Below are positions 36,820 to 44,202 of a stretch of DNA of 64,000 nucleotides, one piece after another. The DNA comes from UBA10649 sp963842725. Its GTDB lineage: Bacteria > Actinomycetota > Actinomycetes > S36-B12. The notes under the pieces were generated by a model. The model had not been told where the DNA came from. It made no database searches and saw nothing but the letters and a program-made list of their open reading frames with translations. The stretch spans positions 124,001 to 188,000 of the forward strand of contig CAWJHN010000004.1 in the NCBI GenBank assembly GCA_963842725.1, written 5' to 3'. The first letter of the stretch is position 1, and every line of letters starts with the position of its first letter. The position numbers and the translations under genes are program-made.

Positions 36820-36867
36820 GCTGCCTCCTCGGTCGGGGTGGTCCAGGTGGTCGGGGTGACGGTCGGC

Positions 36868-37239
36868 TCACGCAAAGCGCTGCCGCCAGTTCGGGGCGGT
36901 CTCGATGGCCCGCACGAGCGCGTCGCCGTCGAAGTCCGGTGCCACCGGGTGACGGCGCACGTGGACGAGGCGGGATGCGAGCAGTCGGCCGTCGTTCTCC
37001 ACGCGCAGGACCACGGCGTCCGGATGCGGCAGCAGCAGGTCGCGCTCGAAGGGCGTGGCATCGGCATGGTCGGCCATCAGGATCACGACGGGTGGCGGTG
37101 ACGCCTCATCGCTCTCACGAAGTGCGGCTGCCGTCGCGCCACGCGGCAGCAGGTCGACGTCGAGGTCGGCGAGGGCCTGGCGCAGAAGGTCGTCGACCAG
37201 CTCCGGGACGTCTGCGAGGAGGATCTGCGTTCGGGGCAC
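36868..37239 (-). CDS. Receiver-sized protein at the head of the injection operon (123 aa)
   Basis: Opens MPRTQILLADVPELVDDLLR, like a response-regulator receiver start (hydrophobic strand then acidic residue), and ends HPVAPDFDGDALVRAIETAP. The expected phospho-acceptor strand is altered (VVILMADHADATP), and no conserved lysine is visible, so it may be a pseudo-receiver. It lies between the NarL-type regulator and the first structural gene, so it probably modulates operon expression or assembly. Not a recognised family. Confidence 0.5.
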   Translation of the reverse strand: MPRTQILLADVPELVDDLLRQALADLDVDLLPRGATAAALRESDEASPPPVVILMADHADATPFERDLLLPHPDAVVLRVENDGRLLASRLVHVRRHPVAPDFDGDALVRAIETAPNWRQRFA

Positions 37240-37333
37240 GGGCCATGGTCCCGTCGGGGGCCGAGCCCGCGCATGAACCGCATCGGCCCACTTCGGTCCA
37301 CCTCAGAGTGCCGACGATCCGGACCGAGTTCCG

Positions 37334-37954
37334 CTACGCGGTAGACCTTTCGGTCCAGACTCCGCGAAGGAGATCGGCAGCCTGACCCCGCCGGCGCACA
37401 TCGAGCTTCCGGAGGATCTGATGCACGTGGTTCTTCACCGTCGTGCCCTCGATCGCCAGCGCTGCGGCGATCTCCTTGTTCGACAGGCCGCGGACGAGGA
37501 GTCGGGCGATGTCGCGCTCGCGGCTGGTCAGCGACTCGATCGGCAGGGGCGCAGCCGTCTCGCTGCCACGACCCAGACTCGTGAAGAGGACGGCGGCGAT
37601 GGAGGGCGGACACACCGCGTCGCCGGCGGCGGCGGATCGGACGGCCAGCACCAGGGCGGACAGCGACTGGTCGGACCCCACGAATGCGCGGACGCCCAGC
37701 GCGGCGGCGCCGGCCACCGGCGGCCGGGCGCTGAGGGCCAGTCCGACGACAGGTGCCCGTCCCACCACCGCGCCCAGGGTGGAGGCGAGCGAGTCGTCGA
37801 CGAGGTCGACGAGGATGACGTCTGACTCGTCGGCGAGGAGCTCGAGGCGCTCGTCGGCGGACGTCGCCGCATGCACGTCCATCCCGTCGTCGAGGAGCGC
37901 CCGCGCGATCCCCTCGCGGTAGAAGCGGACGTCGCTGATCACCAGGGCGCGCAC
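37334..37954 (-). CDS. NarL/FixJ-type LuxR regulator with atypical receiver
   Basis: 206 residues from GTG (VRALVISDVRFYREGIARAL), the canonical start of this class; upstream open frame is not convincing. The receiver keeps the phospho-acceptor aspartate (DVILVDLVDD), but the conserved lysine is replaced (VRAFVGSDQS). The C-terminal GerE helix-turn-helix is intact: LTSRERDIARLLVRGLSNKE, IAAALAIEGTTVKNHVHQIL. It stands at the head of the tail operon on the same strand and is the obvious local regulator. No histidine kinase lies beside it, so activation may be phosphorylation-independent. Confidence 0.82.
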   Translation of the reverse strand: MRALVISDVRFYREGIARALLDDGMDVHAATSADERLELLADESDVILVDLVDDSLASTLGAVVGRAPVVGLALSARPPVAGAAALGVRAFVGSDQSLSALVLAVRSAAAGDAVCPPSIAAVLFTSLGRGSETAAPLPIESLTSRERDIARLLVRGLSNKEIAAALAIEGTTVKNHVHQILRKLDVRRRGQAADLLRGVWTERSTA

Positions 37955-38231
37955 CCGTGACCCCCGTCCGGTCGGCCATGAGGCGGCGTGCGCCGTGGCC
38001 CTTGGCGCCTCGCGAAGGCGGGCGATCCGGTCGGACCCGCCATCGCAACACCGCCTTGCTGAGCACTCGGAAGCGGAACACCCCGTCGAGGACTCCCTCC
38101 AGGGGATGCCACCACGTAGCCGACCGACGATGCCGAGGACGTCCGCCGGGCGCGGCATCCCTTTTGTACCGCTTCGTCGGTGACCAGCACAAGGGTTCGC
38201 GTCGTGACGAAACCTGATGTTGACCTTCTGG

Positions 38232-38477
38232 CTAGGCGGTCGCTGCGCCTGCCCGCCGCCACTCCCAGCCGGCGGCCGCGGTGAGGACGAGGGTGCAGGC
38301 GAACAGGACGCCGACGAGCATCCACTCGAAACTGCCATCGCCGCCGTCCGGCTCGATGCCGAACACCTCGATCCAGTCGTGCCAGAAGAGCGTGAGGACG
38401 AACAGGAAACCGGTGATCGAGGCGAGCGCGACCTCGACCCAGAACCGAGCGCCGAGCCTCCTGCGGTCCGTGTTCAT
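38232..38477 (-). CDS. Small two-helix membrane protein (81 aa)
   Basis: Two membrane spans, WVEVALASITGFLFVLTLFW and WMLVGVLFACTLVLTAAAGW, are joined by the acidic loop EVFGIEPDGGDGSFE. It resembles an actinobacterial family of two-TM proteins of unknown function. The 277-bp stretch between it and the NarL-type gene holds no other convincing feature. Confidence 0.65.
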   Translation of the reverse strand: MNTDRRRLGARFWVEVALASITGFLFVLTLFWHDWIEVFGIEPDGGDGSFEWMLVGVLFACTLVLTAAAGWEWRRAGAATA

Positions 38478-38592
38478 GGCGAGATGCTCCTACGCGGTGC
38501 CGTGGCCGTCAATGGCCATCGACCTGAAGTGGCAGCAGGGCACTCCGCGAGTTGGCATACTCGCCACCAGTCGAGTCGAAGGGAGGTTGCAC

Positions 38593-38679
38593 ATGAGCGA
38601 GACGAAGACCTGCACCAACCCGAAGTGCACCTGCGAGAACTGCACGTGCGACAACTGCACCTGCGGAGCAGACGCCTAG
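38593..38679 (+). CDS. Metallothionein-like cysteine-rich micro-protein (28 aa)
   Basis: Encodes MSETKTCTNPKCTCENCTCD followed by NCTCGADA: seven cysteines in 28 residues in C-X-C and C-X2-C spacing, and no aromatic residue. GGGAGG lies 7 bp before the ATG, and a strong hairpin follows the stop by about 20 bp, so this is a complete small transcription unit. The spacing is that of a small copper or zinc thionein. Metal specificity unknown; binding is inferred from cysteine density. Confidence 0.75.
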   Translation: MSETKTCTNPKCTCENCTCDNCTCGADA

Positions 38680-38700
38680 GAGCGGTCAAGCAGTGAAGAA

Positions 38701-38736
38701 GCGAGGGCACCCGACCGAAAGGCCGGGTGCCCTCGC
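38701..38736. terminator. Strong bidirectional hairpin terminator
   Basis: GCGAGGGCACCCG pairs perfectly with CGGGTGCCCTCGC over 13 bp around a 10-base loop (ACCGAAAGGC). It sits between the stop of the plus-strand metallothionein-like gene and the stop of the minus-strand DUF2202 gene, so it can serve both. Confidence 0.9.
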
Positions 38737-38759
38737 CGTTGTCCGCGGGCGGATTGCCG

Positions 38760-39491
38760 CTAGCCGCCGAAGGCCGCCAGGTGGTGCTGCGATGCGTTGC
38801 GCAGGTTGGTGTAGACCTGCACGACGTCGGGTGCGGTCAGGCCGCTGAGCGCCGACGTGAGGTCGGCGATGTCGCGTTCCTCGATCGTGACGCCGGCGGC
38901 GAGCGCGGTGGTGGCGTTGGTGGCGCCGGCGACCAGCGAGTCGTAGAGCGACTGGAAGGCGCTGGTGCTGAACTTACCCGCGACCAGGCCCTTCGTCGGG
39001 TCGTCGATGCCGTAGCGGGTCAGCAGGGTGCGGATGGCGGTCTGGTGGACCGTCTCGGCGTTCGCGATCCGGGCGAACTGGTAGAGATCGGGGTAGGTGG
39101 CTGCCAGCGCGACGTAGACGTCATGCGCGAGCTTCTCCTCCTCGACCATGTATGTCAGCTCCGTGCGCTGGGCAGACGTCAGGGTGCCGGACGGTGCGGT
39201 CGTCAGGCCCTGGCCGGCCATGCCGTTGCCTCGGCCGTTGCCCATCCCGTTGCCCATGCCGTTGCCCATGCCGGCGCCGTTGCGTCCCCCGCGCCCGTAA
39301 CCCTGCCCGGTCGCGACCGTTCCGTTGGCGTTGATGCCCTGATGGGTGCGAGCCAGCCCGGTGATGGGGCAGATGTCGCTGTTCGTGTAGTTCGCTGGGG
39401 TGCCGCTGGCGGCGAAGGCCGGTACGGCGGCCATGGCCAGAGCGGTCACGCCGGCGGCGATGATTCCGGTGACGGCGATCCTGCGTCGCAT
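38760..39491 (-). CDS. Secreted DUF2202 (ferritin-like) protein
   Basis: 243 residues with a clear signal peptide (MRRRIAVTGIIAAGVTALAM, cleavage near AFA-AS). A Gly/Asn/Met-rich repeat covers residues ~66-93 (GAGMGNGMGNGMGNGRGNGM). The DUF2202 domain follows: YMVEEEKLAHDVYVALAATY, then ANAETVHQTAIRTLL and ITIEERDIADLTSAL, whose E..E..H pattern suggests a diiron ferritin-like four-helix bundle. It diverges from a two-component system whose putative binding repeats lie between them. Possible role: extracytoplasmic metal or redox handling. Confidence 0.85.
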   Translation of the reverse strand: MRRRIAVTGIIAAGVTALAMAAVPAFAASGTPANYTNSDICPITGLARTHQGINANGTVATGQGYGRGGRNGAGMGNGMGNGMGNGRGNGMAGQGLTTAPSGTLTSAQRTELTYMVEEEKLAHDVYVALAATYPDLYQFARIANAETVHQTAIRTLLTRYGIDDPTKGLVAGKFSTSAFQSLYDSLVAGATNATTALAAGVTIEERDIADLTSALSGLTAPDVVQVYTNLRNASQHHLAAFGG

Positions 39492-39587
39492 GATGTGCTC
39501 CTTGCTGAGGTCCGGTCTGGGACCGGGCGGTCCGTTTTCCTGTCACCACCGACTCTGCCCATCGGATGTGGGACGCCCATGCGGTCC

Positions 39588-39606
39588 GTGTGGAGTTCGT
39601 GTGGAG
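39588..39606 (+). promoter_or_regulatory. OmpR-type direct-repeat operator GTGTGGAG-N3-GTGTGGAG
   Basis: Two GTGTGGAG octamers start at 39588 and 39599, spaced exactly 11 bp (one helical turn), the usual arrangement for OmpR/PhoB-type regulators. The site lies between the divergent DUF2202 gene and the response-regulator gene. A near-identical pair occurs at 50271-50288 in front of the NapH-like operon, which suggests one regulon. Confidence 0.6.
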
Positions 39607-39667
39607 ATTGCGGGGCATGGACCGATCGCACACCCGTCGTCGGTCGATGTTCGGCAGGATGGCGCCC

Positions 39668-40363
39668 ATGGCGGTGGTGCTGGTCGTTGAGGACGAGCGG
39701 GACATCCGCGAGCTCCTGCGCCGGTACCTGGAGCGGGCCGGTCACTCGGTGCTCACGACGGGCACCGGTTCCGAGGCCCTGCTCCTGCTCGTCGACACCC
39801 TGCCCGATCTCGTCCTGCTCGACCTCGGGCTGCCGGACATCGACGGGTTCGAGGTGCTGCAGCGCGCCGCGGAGATCACCATCCCGGTCATCGCGCTCAC
39901 GGCCCGCAGCTCGGTCGAGGACCGCATCCGCGGACTCGAGCGCGGGGCCGACGACTACGTGACCAAGCCCTTCAGTCCTCAGGAGGTGGTCCTGCGGGTC
40001 GCGCTGGTGCTCGGGCGGCACGCGCCCATGTCGGGCGGCGGCGACGACCCGGGTGGCATGACGCTGGGGGGCGGCCGGCTCCGCATCGACGAGGCGAGGC
40101 ATGAGGCCTCGATCGACGGTCGCCAGCTGGAGCTCACGCCGTCCGAGTGGGGCGTGCTGACCACGCTCGCCGGATCGCCGGGGCGGGTGTACTCCAGGGC
40201 CGAGCTCGTCAATCGCGTCCGCGGCTACGAGTTCGCAGGGTACGAGCGCACCATCGACTCCCACGTCAAGAACCTGCGACGCAAGCTCGGCGACGACGGG
40301 GCCGACATCGTCGCCACGGTCATGGGCGTCGGCTATCGGCTGGGGCTCGACCGTGACCGCTGA
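39668..40363 (+). CDS. OmpR/PhoB-family response regulator
   Basis: 231 residues from MAVVLVVEDERDIRELLRRY. Receiver: acidic pair ED, phospho-acceptor in LVLLDLGLPDIDGFEVL, threonine in VIALTARSS, lysine in DDYVTKPF. The C-terminal winged helix reads LELTPSEWGVLTTLAGSPGR, with recognition helix region YERTIDSHVKNLRRKL. It overlaps the kinase gene by 11 bp, forming one operon. Likely targets carry the 11-bp spaced GTGTGGAG repeats seen upstream and at 50.27 kb. Confidence 0.92.
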   Translation: MAVVLVVEDERDIRELLRRYLERAGHSVLTTGTGSEALLLLVDTLPDLVLLDLGLPDIDGFEVLQRAAEITIPVIALTARSSVEDRIRGLERGADDYVTKPFSPQEVVLRVALVLGRHAPMSGGGDDPGGMTLGGGRLRIDEARHEASIDGRQLELTPSEWGVLTTLAGSPGRVYSRAELVNRVRGYEFAGYERTIDSHVKNLRRKLGDDGADIVATVMGVGYRLGLDRDR

Positions 40364-41753
40364 GCCGCGCGCGGGCCTCGGCCCCCTCGGGCGGCGGCTG
40401 CTTGTCGCCTTCGTCATCGTGGCGCTCTCGTCGGTGATCGTGCTGACGGCTGCGGCGCTGATCGGCACCGCACGGGGCATCACCGCGGGCGAGGACGCGC
40501 AGCGCCAGGCGACCGCCGTCGCCGCCGCCGCGGCGGCCGGGGACGCCTACCGGGCGGCCGACGGCTGGGCTGGAGCCGACCTGACCAGGGCGACCGACGT
40601 CGCCGCCGCGTCCGGAGCCGGACTGATCGTGCGCGATGCGGACAACGTGGTCGTAACGGGCGACTCCGGGATTACGCAGGGCAACGGCCAGGGCAACGGC
40701 CAGGGCAACGGCCCCGGTAACGGCCCCGGCAACGCCATGCAGGGCGCCGGTCGCGGCGGGGTCACGGCGCCCGTCGTGGTCGACGGGGTCACGGTGGGCA
40801 GCGTCCGCCTGGGCTTCGGCACCCCCACGACGACAACGGCGCAGAGCATCGCCTGGACCTGGATCCTCATCGCCGCAGTGGCCTCTCTGGTCGTCGCGGT
40901 GCTGGTCGCGTGGTACGTGTCGCGGCGGATCTCGCGGCCCCTGGTGCGGCTGTCGCTCGTGGCCCGCTCGTTCGCCGCGGGAGATCGCGCCGCGCGTGCG
41001 ACGCCGGCCGATGTCGACGCGCCTGGCGAGCTGGGGGAGCTGGCGCGCGCCTTCGATGCCACGGCCGGGGAGGTGGCCCGCTCCGAGCAGACTCGGCGCC
41101 GCATGGCGGCCGACATCGCCCACGAGCTGCGTACCCCGCTGGCGGCGCTCCAGGCCGGGCTCGAGGAGCTGCGCGATGGCCTCGTCCCGCCGGACGCCGA
41201 GCGACTGACGGCGCTCCACGCCCAGTCGCTGCGGCTGGGCCGAGTGGTGGGCGACCTCGCCGAGCTCTCGGCGGCGGAGACAGCTGCCCTGTCGCTTCGG
41301 CGCGAGCGCGTCGATCTCGGTCCACTGGTGCGCGACGCCGTTGCGTCCGCCCGCCCGGCCCTGGACGCGGCCCGCCTGCAGGTTCTCGAGCGGGTCGATG
41401 ACGGAGTGCTCGTCGTCGGCGACGCGGATCGGCTGCACCAGGCGGTAGGCAACCTGCTGGTCAACGCCGCCCGGTACTGCCGCGAGGGCGATGCGGTGAC
41501 GGTCACGGCGGCGCGTCGGGGCGGCGAAGCCGTCGTTCAGGTCGAGGACACCGGTCCCGGGATCGACCCGGACGACGTGCCGAGGGTCTTCGACCGGCTC
41601 TGGCGGGGCTCGGCGGACACCGACGTGTCCGGTTCGGGGATCGGCCTGGCGGTCGTCCGCGAACTGGTCACCGCGCACGGCGGGACGGTGGAGGCGCGGT
41701 CGGACGGAGTGACGGGCAGCACGTTCACGATCCGGCTGCCGCTGGCGCGGTAG
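40353..41753 (+). CDS. Sensor histidine kinase with Gly/Asn-rich sensor loop
   Basis: 466 residues from GTG. TM1 ~18-38, extracytoplasmic domain ~39-165 containing GNGQGNGQGNGPGNGPGN, TM2 ~168-188, then HAMP. HisKA with the phosphorylatable His in ADIAHELRTPLAALQAGLEE (~256) and a HATPase domain with NLLVNAARYC (N box), VEDTGPGIDPDD (G1) and GSGIGLAVV (G2). Partner of the overlapping response regulator. The sensor loop shares its GN-rich composition with the divergent secreted DUF2202 protein. The last 29 bp overlap the convergent PIG-L gene. Confidence 0.9.
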   Translation: MTAEPRAGLGPLGRRLLVAFVIVALSSVIVLTAAALIGTARGITAGEDAQRQATAVAAAAAAGDAYRAADGWAGADLTRATDVAAASGAGLIVRDADNVVVTGDSGITQGNGQGNGQGNGPGNGPGNAMQGAGRGGVTAPVVVDGVTVGSVRLGFGTPTTTTAQSIAWTWILIAAVASLVVAVLVAWYVSRRISRPLVRLSLVARSFAAGDRAARATPADVDAPGELGELARAFDATAGEVARSEQTRRRMAADIAHELRTPLAALQAGLEELRDGLVPPDAERLTALHAQSLRLGRVVGDLAELSAAETAALSLRRERVDLGPLVRDAVASARPALDAARLQVLERVDDGVLVVGDADRLHQAVGNLLVNAARYCREGDAVTVTAARRGGEAVVQVEDTGPGIDPDDVPRVFDRLWRGSADTDVSGSGIGLAVVRELVTAHGGTVEARSDGVTGSTFTIRLPLAR

Positions 41754-42426
41754 CCGGCGCAGCATCCGACCGGACCAGCCAGCGCAGGTACTCCCGGTCG
41801 CCGAGCAGTGACAGCCGTCGCCACAGGGCACTGCCCGGGACCATCTGGCTGGGGTGGCACTCGACGGCGACGCGCTGACGGTCCCGGTCGACCTCGAGGA
41901 CGATGTCGATCTCCTCGGCCGGGAGGCCGCGGAAGTCGGCCCCGAACTCCGCGCGGAGGGTGGCGGCCACGTCCTGCGGCAGCGTCCACGCGAGCACGTC
42001 GAGGCCAAGCACCGGGGCGGCGGCCATCGCCGCGGCAGTCGCGCGCATGTGGTCCGCATGGCCCGTGATGCCCGTGGTGTCGAACACGAGGATCCCCTGA
42101 CTGCGCCGTGCGCGCGCGCAGTCGACCACCCGCGCGGTCAGTTCCTCGAGGTCGATGCCGACGAGGCCGCCGTCGGGGTACTCGAGCAGTTCGATCTCGG
42201 TGATCCCGAGAGCGCTCCCGGCCTCCTCCAGCTCCCGACGGCGGATCTGAGCCAGGTCGCCCGAGACGCCGTGCAGCGTCGACGCCTCTCCGTGGGTCAG
42301 GCACAGGACGTCGACGCGGGCCCCGGTGCTCACGAAGGCGGCCAGCACGGCACCGAGGCCGAACGACTCGTCGTCCGGGTGGGCGACCACCGCCAGCACA
42401 GCCGTCCAGGGCGGGATCAGCGGCAT
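41725..42426 (-). CDS. PIG-L (LmbE-like) zinc deacetylase
   Basis: 233 residues. AVVAHPDDESFGLGAVLAAF near the N-terminus supplies the His-Pro-Asp-Asp zinc/catalytic motif, and GITGHADHMRATAAAM the third zinc histidine. This family includes MshB and Mca of mycothiol metabolism and other N-acetyl-sugar deacetylases. Given the adjoining sulfur-stress genes a mycothiol-related (Mca-like) substrate is possible, but the protein is shorter than Mca. Substrate unassigned. Confidence 0.85.
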   Translation of the reverse strand: MPLIPPWTAVLAVVAHPDDESFGLGAVLAAFVSTGARVDVLCLTHGEASTLHGVSGDLAQIRRRELEEAGSALGITEIELLEYPDGGLVGIDLEELTARVVDCARARRSQGILVFDTTGITGHADHMRATAAAMAAAPVLGLDVLAWTLPQDVAATLRAEFGADFRGLPAEEIDIVLEVDRDRQRVAVECHPSQMVPGSALWRRLSLLGDREYLRWLVRSDAAPATAPAAAGS

Positions 42427-42492
42427 GTGTATCCCTTTGGCCCACCCGCGCGTCTATGGGGAAAAGCCACTCTCCCGGAAGGATCGACCCAG

Positions 42493-42702
42493 GTGTCCAC
42501 GAATCTCAGTTCCATCGATCGCATCATCCGCATCGTCGTCGCCGTCGTGGCGGGCGTCGCCGCGTTCGCGGTCGGCGCGACCAGCGTGCTCGGCATCGTC
42601 CTGCTGGCCGTCGCCGCGGTCATGGTCGTCACTGCTGCCGTGGGCTTCTGCCCCCTGTATCGCCTGCTCGGCCTGAGCACCAAGAGGAAGGTCACCGCCT
42701 GA
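42493..42702 (+). CDS. DUF2892 / YgaP-like two-helix membrane protein
   Basis: 69 residues from GTG (GAAGGA upstream): VSTNLSSIDRIIRIVVAVVA, a second span GIVLLAVAAVMVVTAAVG, then FCPLYRLLGLST. The FCPLYRLLG motif is the hallmark of the DUF2892 domain found alone or fused to rhodanese in YgaP. It therefore fits the persulfide/rhodanese cluster that follows. Confidence 0.85.
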   Translation: MSTNLSSIDRIIRIVVAVVAGVAAFAVGATSVLGIVLLAVAAVMVVTAAVGFCPLYRLLGLSTKRKVTA

Positions 42703-42743
42703 CGGGATGGCCCGCTGGGATCTCCAGCCGGTTTGCACATCGT

Positions 42744-42759
42744 ATACCCCCCGGGGTAT
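42744..42759. promoter_or_regulatory. CsoR/CstR-type operator, copy 1 (ATACCCC-CC-GGGGTAT)
   Basis: A perfect 7-bp inverted repeat with a 2-bp spacer, 36 bp before the ATG of the small cysteine protein. CstR and related CsoR-like repressors use ATACCC...GGGTAT operators. Two further copies occur at 43778 and 48281. Confidence 0.8.
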
Positions 42760-42795
42760 GGTTCACCCACGATTCCCACCGCCTTGGAGGTTCCC

Positions 42796-42912
42796 ATGTG
42801 CAGTCCCGCTGTCTGCGGCCAGTGCCGCAAGGTCACCTATTCCGGCTGCGGCATGCACGTCGGCCAGATCATGGCCAACGTGCCGCCGGAGAACCGCTGC
42901 ACCTGCCGCTGA
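42796..42912 (+). CDS. Small cysteine-rich protein (38 aa)
   Basis: MCSPAVCGQCRKVTYSGCGM, then HVGQIMANVPPENRCTCR. Six cysteines include a CxxC knuckle (CGQC) and a terminal CTC. GGAGG lies 6 bp upstream, and it is the first gene after CstR-type operator copy 1. Similar short CxxC proteins are common in actinobacteria. Probably a zinc ribbon or thiol-reactive protein. Function unknown. Confidence 0.7.
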   Translation: MCSPAVCGQCRKVTYSGCGMHVGQIMANVPPENRCTCR

Positions 42913-42921
42913 GCCGGTCGA

Positions 42922-43731
42922 GTGCGCACTGACGTGACGGCCGCACCCCCACGGGGGGCCACCGCAGGCCCGGGCGACCTGACGACGCTCGTCGTCGTCG
43001 AGTTGCCGGGCCTGCGGCGTTACGCACGCACGCTCACGTCCGATCCACGTAGCGCCGACGATCTCGTCCAGGACACGATCGTCCGGGCGCTGGAGAGGCG
43101 CGACTCGTTCGCTGGGCGGTCGTCCCTGGCCACCTGGCTGCACCGGATCATGCACAATCTGGCCGTCGACGGGTCCCGGCGGCGCACCGAGGCTCCCGTG
43201 GACATCTCCGATTCCGCAGGCGAGCAGGTGGAGGTGCTGTGGAGCGATGACTCCTACACCGTCGACTCGGCCCTCGTGGTGGAGCGGGCGCTGCAGCGTG
43301 ACGTCCTGCGCGACGCGCTCCTGCGGATCCCGCTCATCTACCGTTCCGCGGTGGTCCTCCACGATGTCGAGGGCATGTCGGCCGCGGCGATCGCCGAAGT
43401 GCAGCAGATCGGCCTGCCCGCCGCCAAGCAGCGGCTGCGCAGGGGTCGGATGATGCTGGTCACCGAGCTCGCCGACGAGGGCCAGCGGCGTGACCGGCTC
43501 GTGCCGATGCGCTGCTGGGACGTCCGCACCCTGGTGTCGGATTACCTGGACGATGACCTGGGTGCGCGCGAGCGAGGGCTGCTCGAGCGGCACCTGCAGG
43601 GCTGCCCGACCTGCCCGCCGCTGTATGCCGGACTCGTCGGTGTGCGGGCGGCGATGGGGTCCCGCCGGGACTCCGACGACGCCGTGCCGACCGCCCTGGC
43701 CGAGCGCATCCGGGCACTCCTCGAGACCTGA
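42922..43731 (+). CDS. ECF sigma factor with fused C-terminal zinc-finger (anti-sigma-like) domain
   Basis: 269 residues from GTG, 9 bp after the small cysteine protein. Sigma region 2: RSADDLVQDTIVRALERRDS and SSLATWLHRIMHNLAVDGSR. Region 4: LLRIPLIYRSAVVLHDVEGM, SAAAIAEVQQIGLPAAKQRL. From ~195 a zf-HC2-like domain follows (MRCWDVRTLVSDYLDDDLG, then LERHLQGCPTCPPLYAGL) with the HX3CX2C zinc motif of redox-sensing ZAS anti-sigma factors. Sigma and sensor in one chain suggest direct thiol-redox control. No separate anti-sigma gene adjoins. Confidence 0.85.
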   Translation: MRTDVTAAPPRGATAGPGDLTTLVVVELPGLRRYARTLTSDPRSADDLVQDTIVRALERRDSFAGRSSLATWLHRIMHNLAVDGSRRRTEAPVDISDSAGEQVEVLWSDDSYTVDSALVVERALQRDVLRDALLRIPLIYRSAVVLHDVEGMSAAAIAEVQQIGLPAAKQRLRRGRMMLVTELADEGQRRDRLVPMRCWDVRTLVSDYLDDDLGARERGLLERHLQGCPTCPPLYAGLVGVRAAMGSRRDSDDAVPTALAERIRALLET

Positions 43732-43777
43732 TCCCCCTGATTCCCGCACGTGACAGCCTCGGCCTGCCGGCTTGGGA

Positions 43778-43797
43778 ATATACCCCCCGGGGTATAT
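43778..43797. promoter_or_regulatory. CsoR/CstR-type operator, copy 2
   Basis: ATATACCCCCCGGGGTATAT: 9-bp perfect arms around CC, the longest of the three copies. It lies 31 bp before the thioredoxin ATG and heads the thioredoxin-rhodanese-rhodanese-dioxygenase-TauE operon. Confidence 0.85.
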
Positions 43798-43827
43798 GGT
43801 TCACCTGCTTCGAAACCGAGAAGGAGC

Positions 43828-44202
43828 ATGACGATGGCAACTGTTGAACTCACCGCCGACAACTTCGAGAGCCTGGCGATCCACCCCGGCATCACGCTCG
43901 TGGACTTCTGGGCGGCCTGGTGCGGCCCCTGCCGGATGTTCGCGCCCGTGTTCGAGCGCGCATCCGAGGAGCACCCGGACATCACCTTCGGGAAGGTCGA
44001 CACGGAGGCCGAGCAGGTGCTCGCCGCATCGGCGCACATCACGTCGATCCCCACCCTGATGGCCTTTCGCGAGGGCATCCTCGTCTACCGCGAGGCGGGC
44101 GCACTGCCGGCCGCCGCTCTCGCCGAACTGATCGAGTCGGTCCGCGCGCTCGACATGGACGAGATCCGCTCCCGCATGGCGGCCCAGGCGGTGTCCGCAT
44201 GA
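43828..44202 (+). CDS. Thioredoxin
   Basis: 124 residues; start chosen at the ATG behind GAAGGAG, which places the CstR-type operator upstream rather than in the coding region. Active site DFWAAWCGPCRMFAPVFE, cis-proline in SIPTLMAF. A 15-residue extension after the last helix (RALDMDEIRSRMAAQAVSA) is unusual for canonical TrxA. The operon context suggests it reduces persulfide carried by the rhodaneses. Confidence 0.9.
   Translation: MTMATVELTADNFESLAIHPGITLVDFWAAWCGPCRMFAPVFERASEEHPDITFGKVDTEAEQVLAASAHITSIPTLMAFREGILVYREAGALPAAALAELIESVRALDMDEIRSRMAAQAVSA

Noticed and set aside
12627..37239. Complete prophage
   Set aside because: No terminase, portal, capsid, integrase, holin or attachment repeats are visible; only tail-type genes.
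12627..37239. Type VI secretion system
   Set aside because: There is one phage-type sheath with handshake termini, no TssB/TssC pair, no ClpV, and no TssJLM membrane complex.
42744..42759. Copper-responsive CsoR site
   Set aside because: The arms fit CsoR-family operators generally, but the controlled genes are rhodanese, persulfide dioxygenase and sulfite exporters, so a CstR-like sulfur sensor is the better reading.
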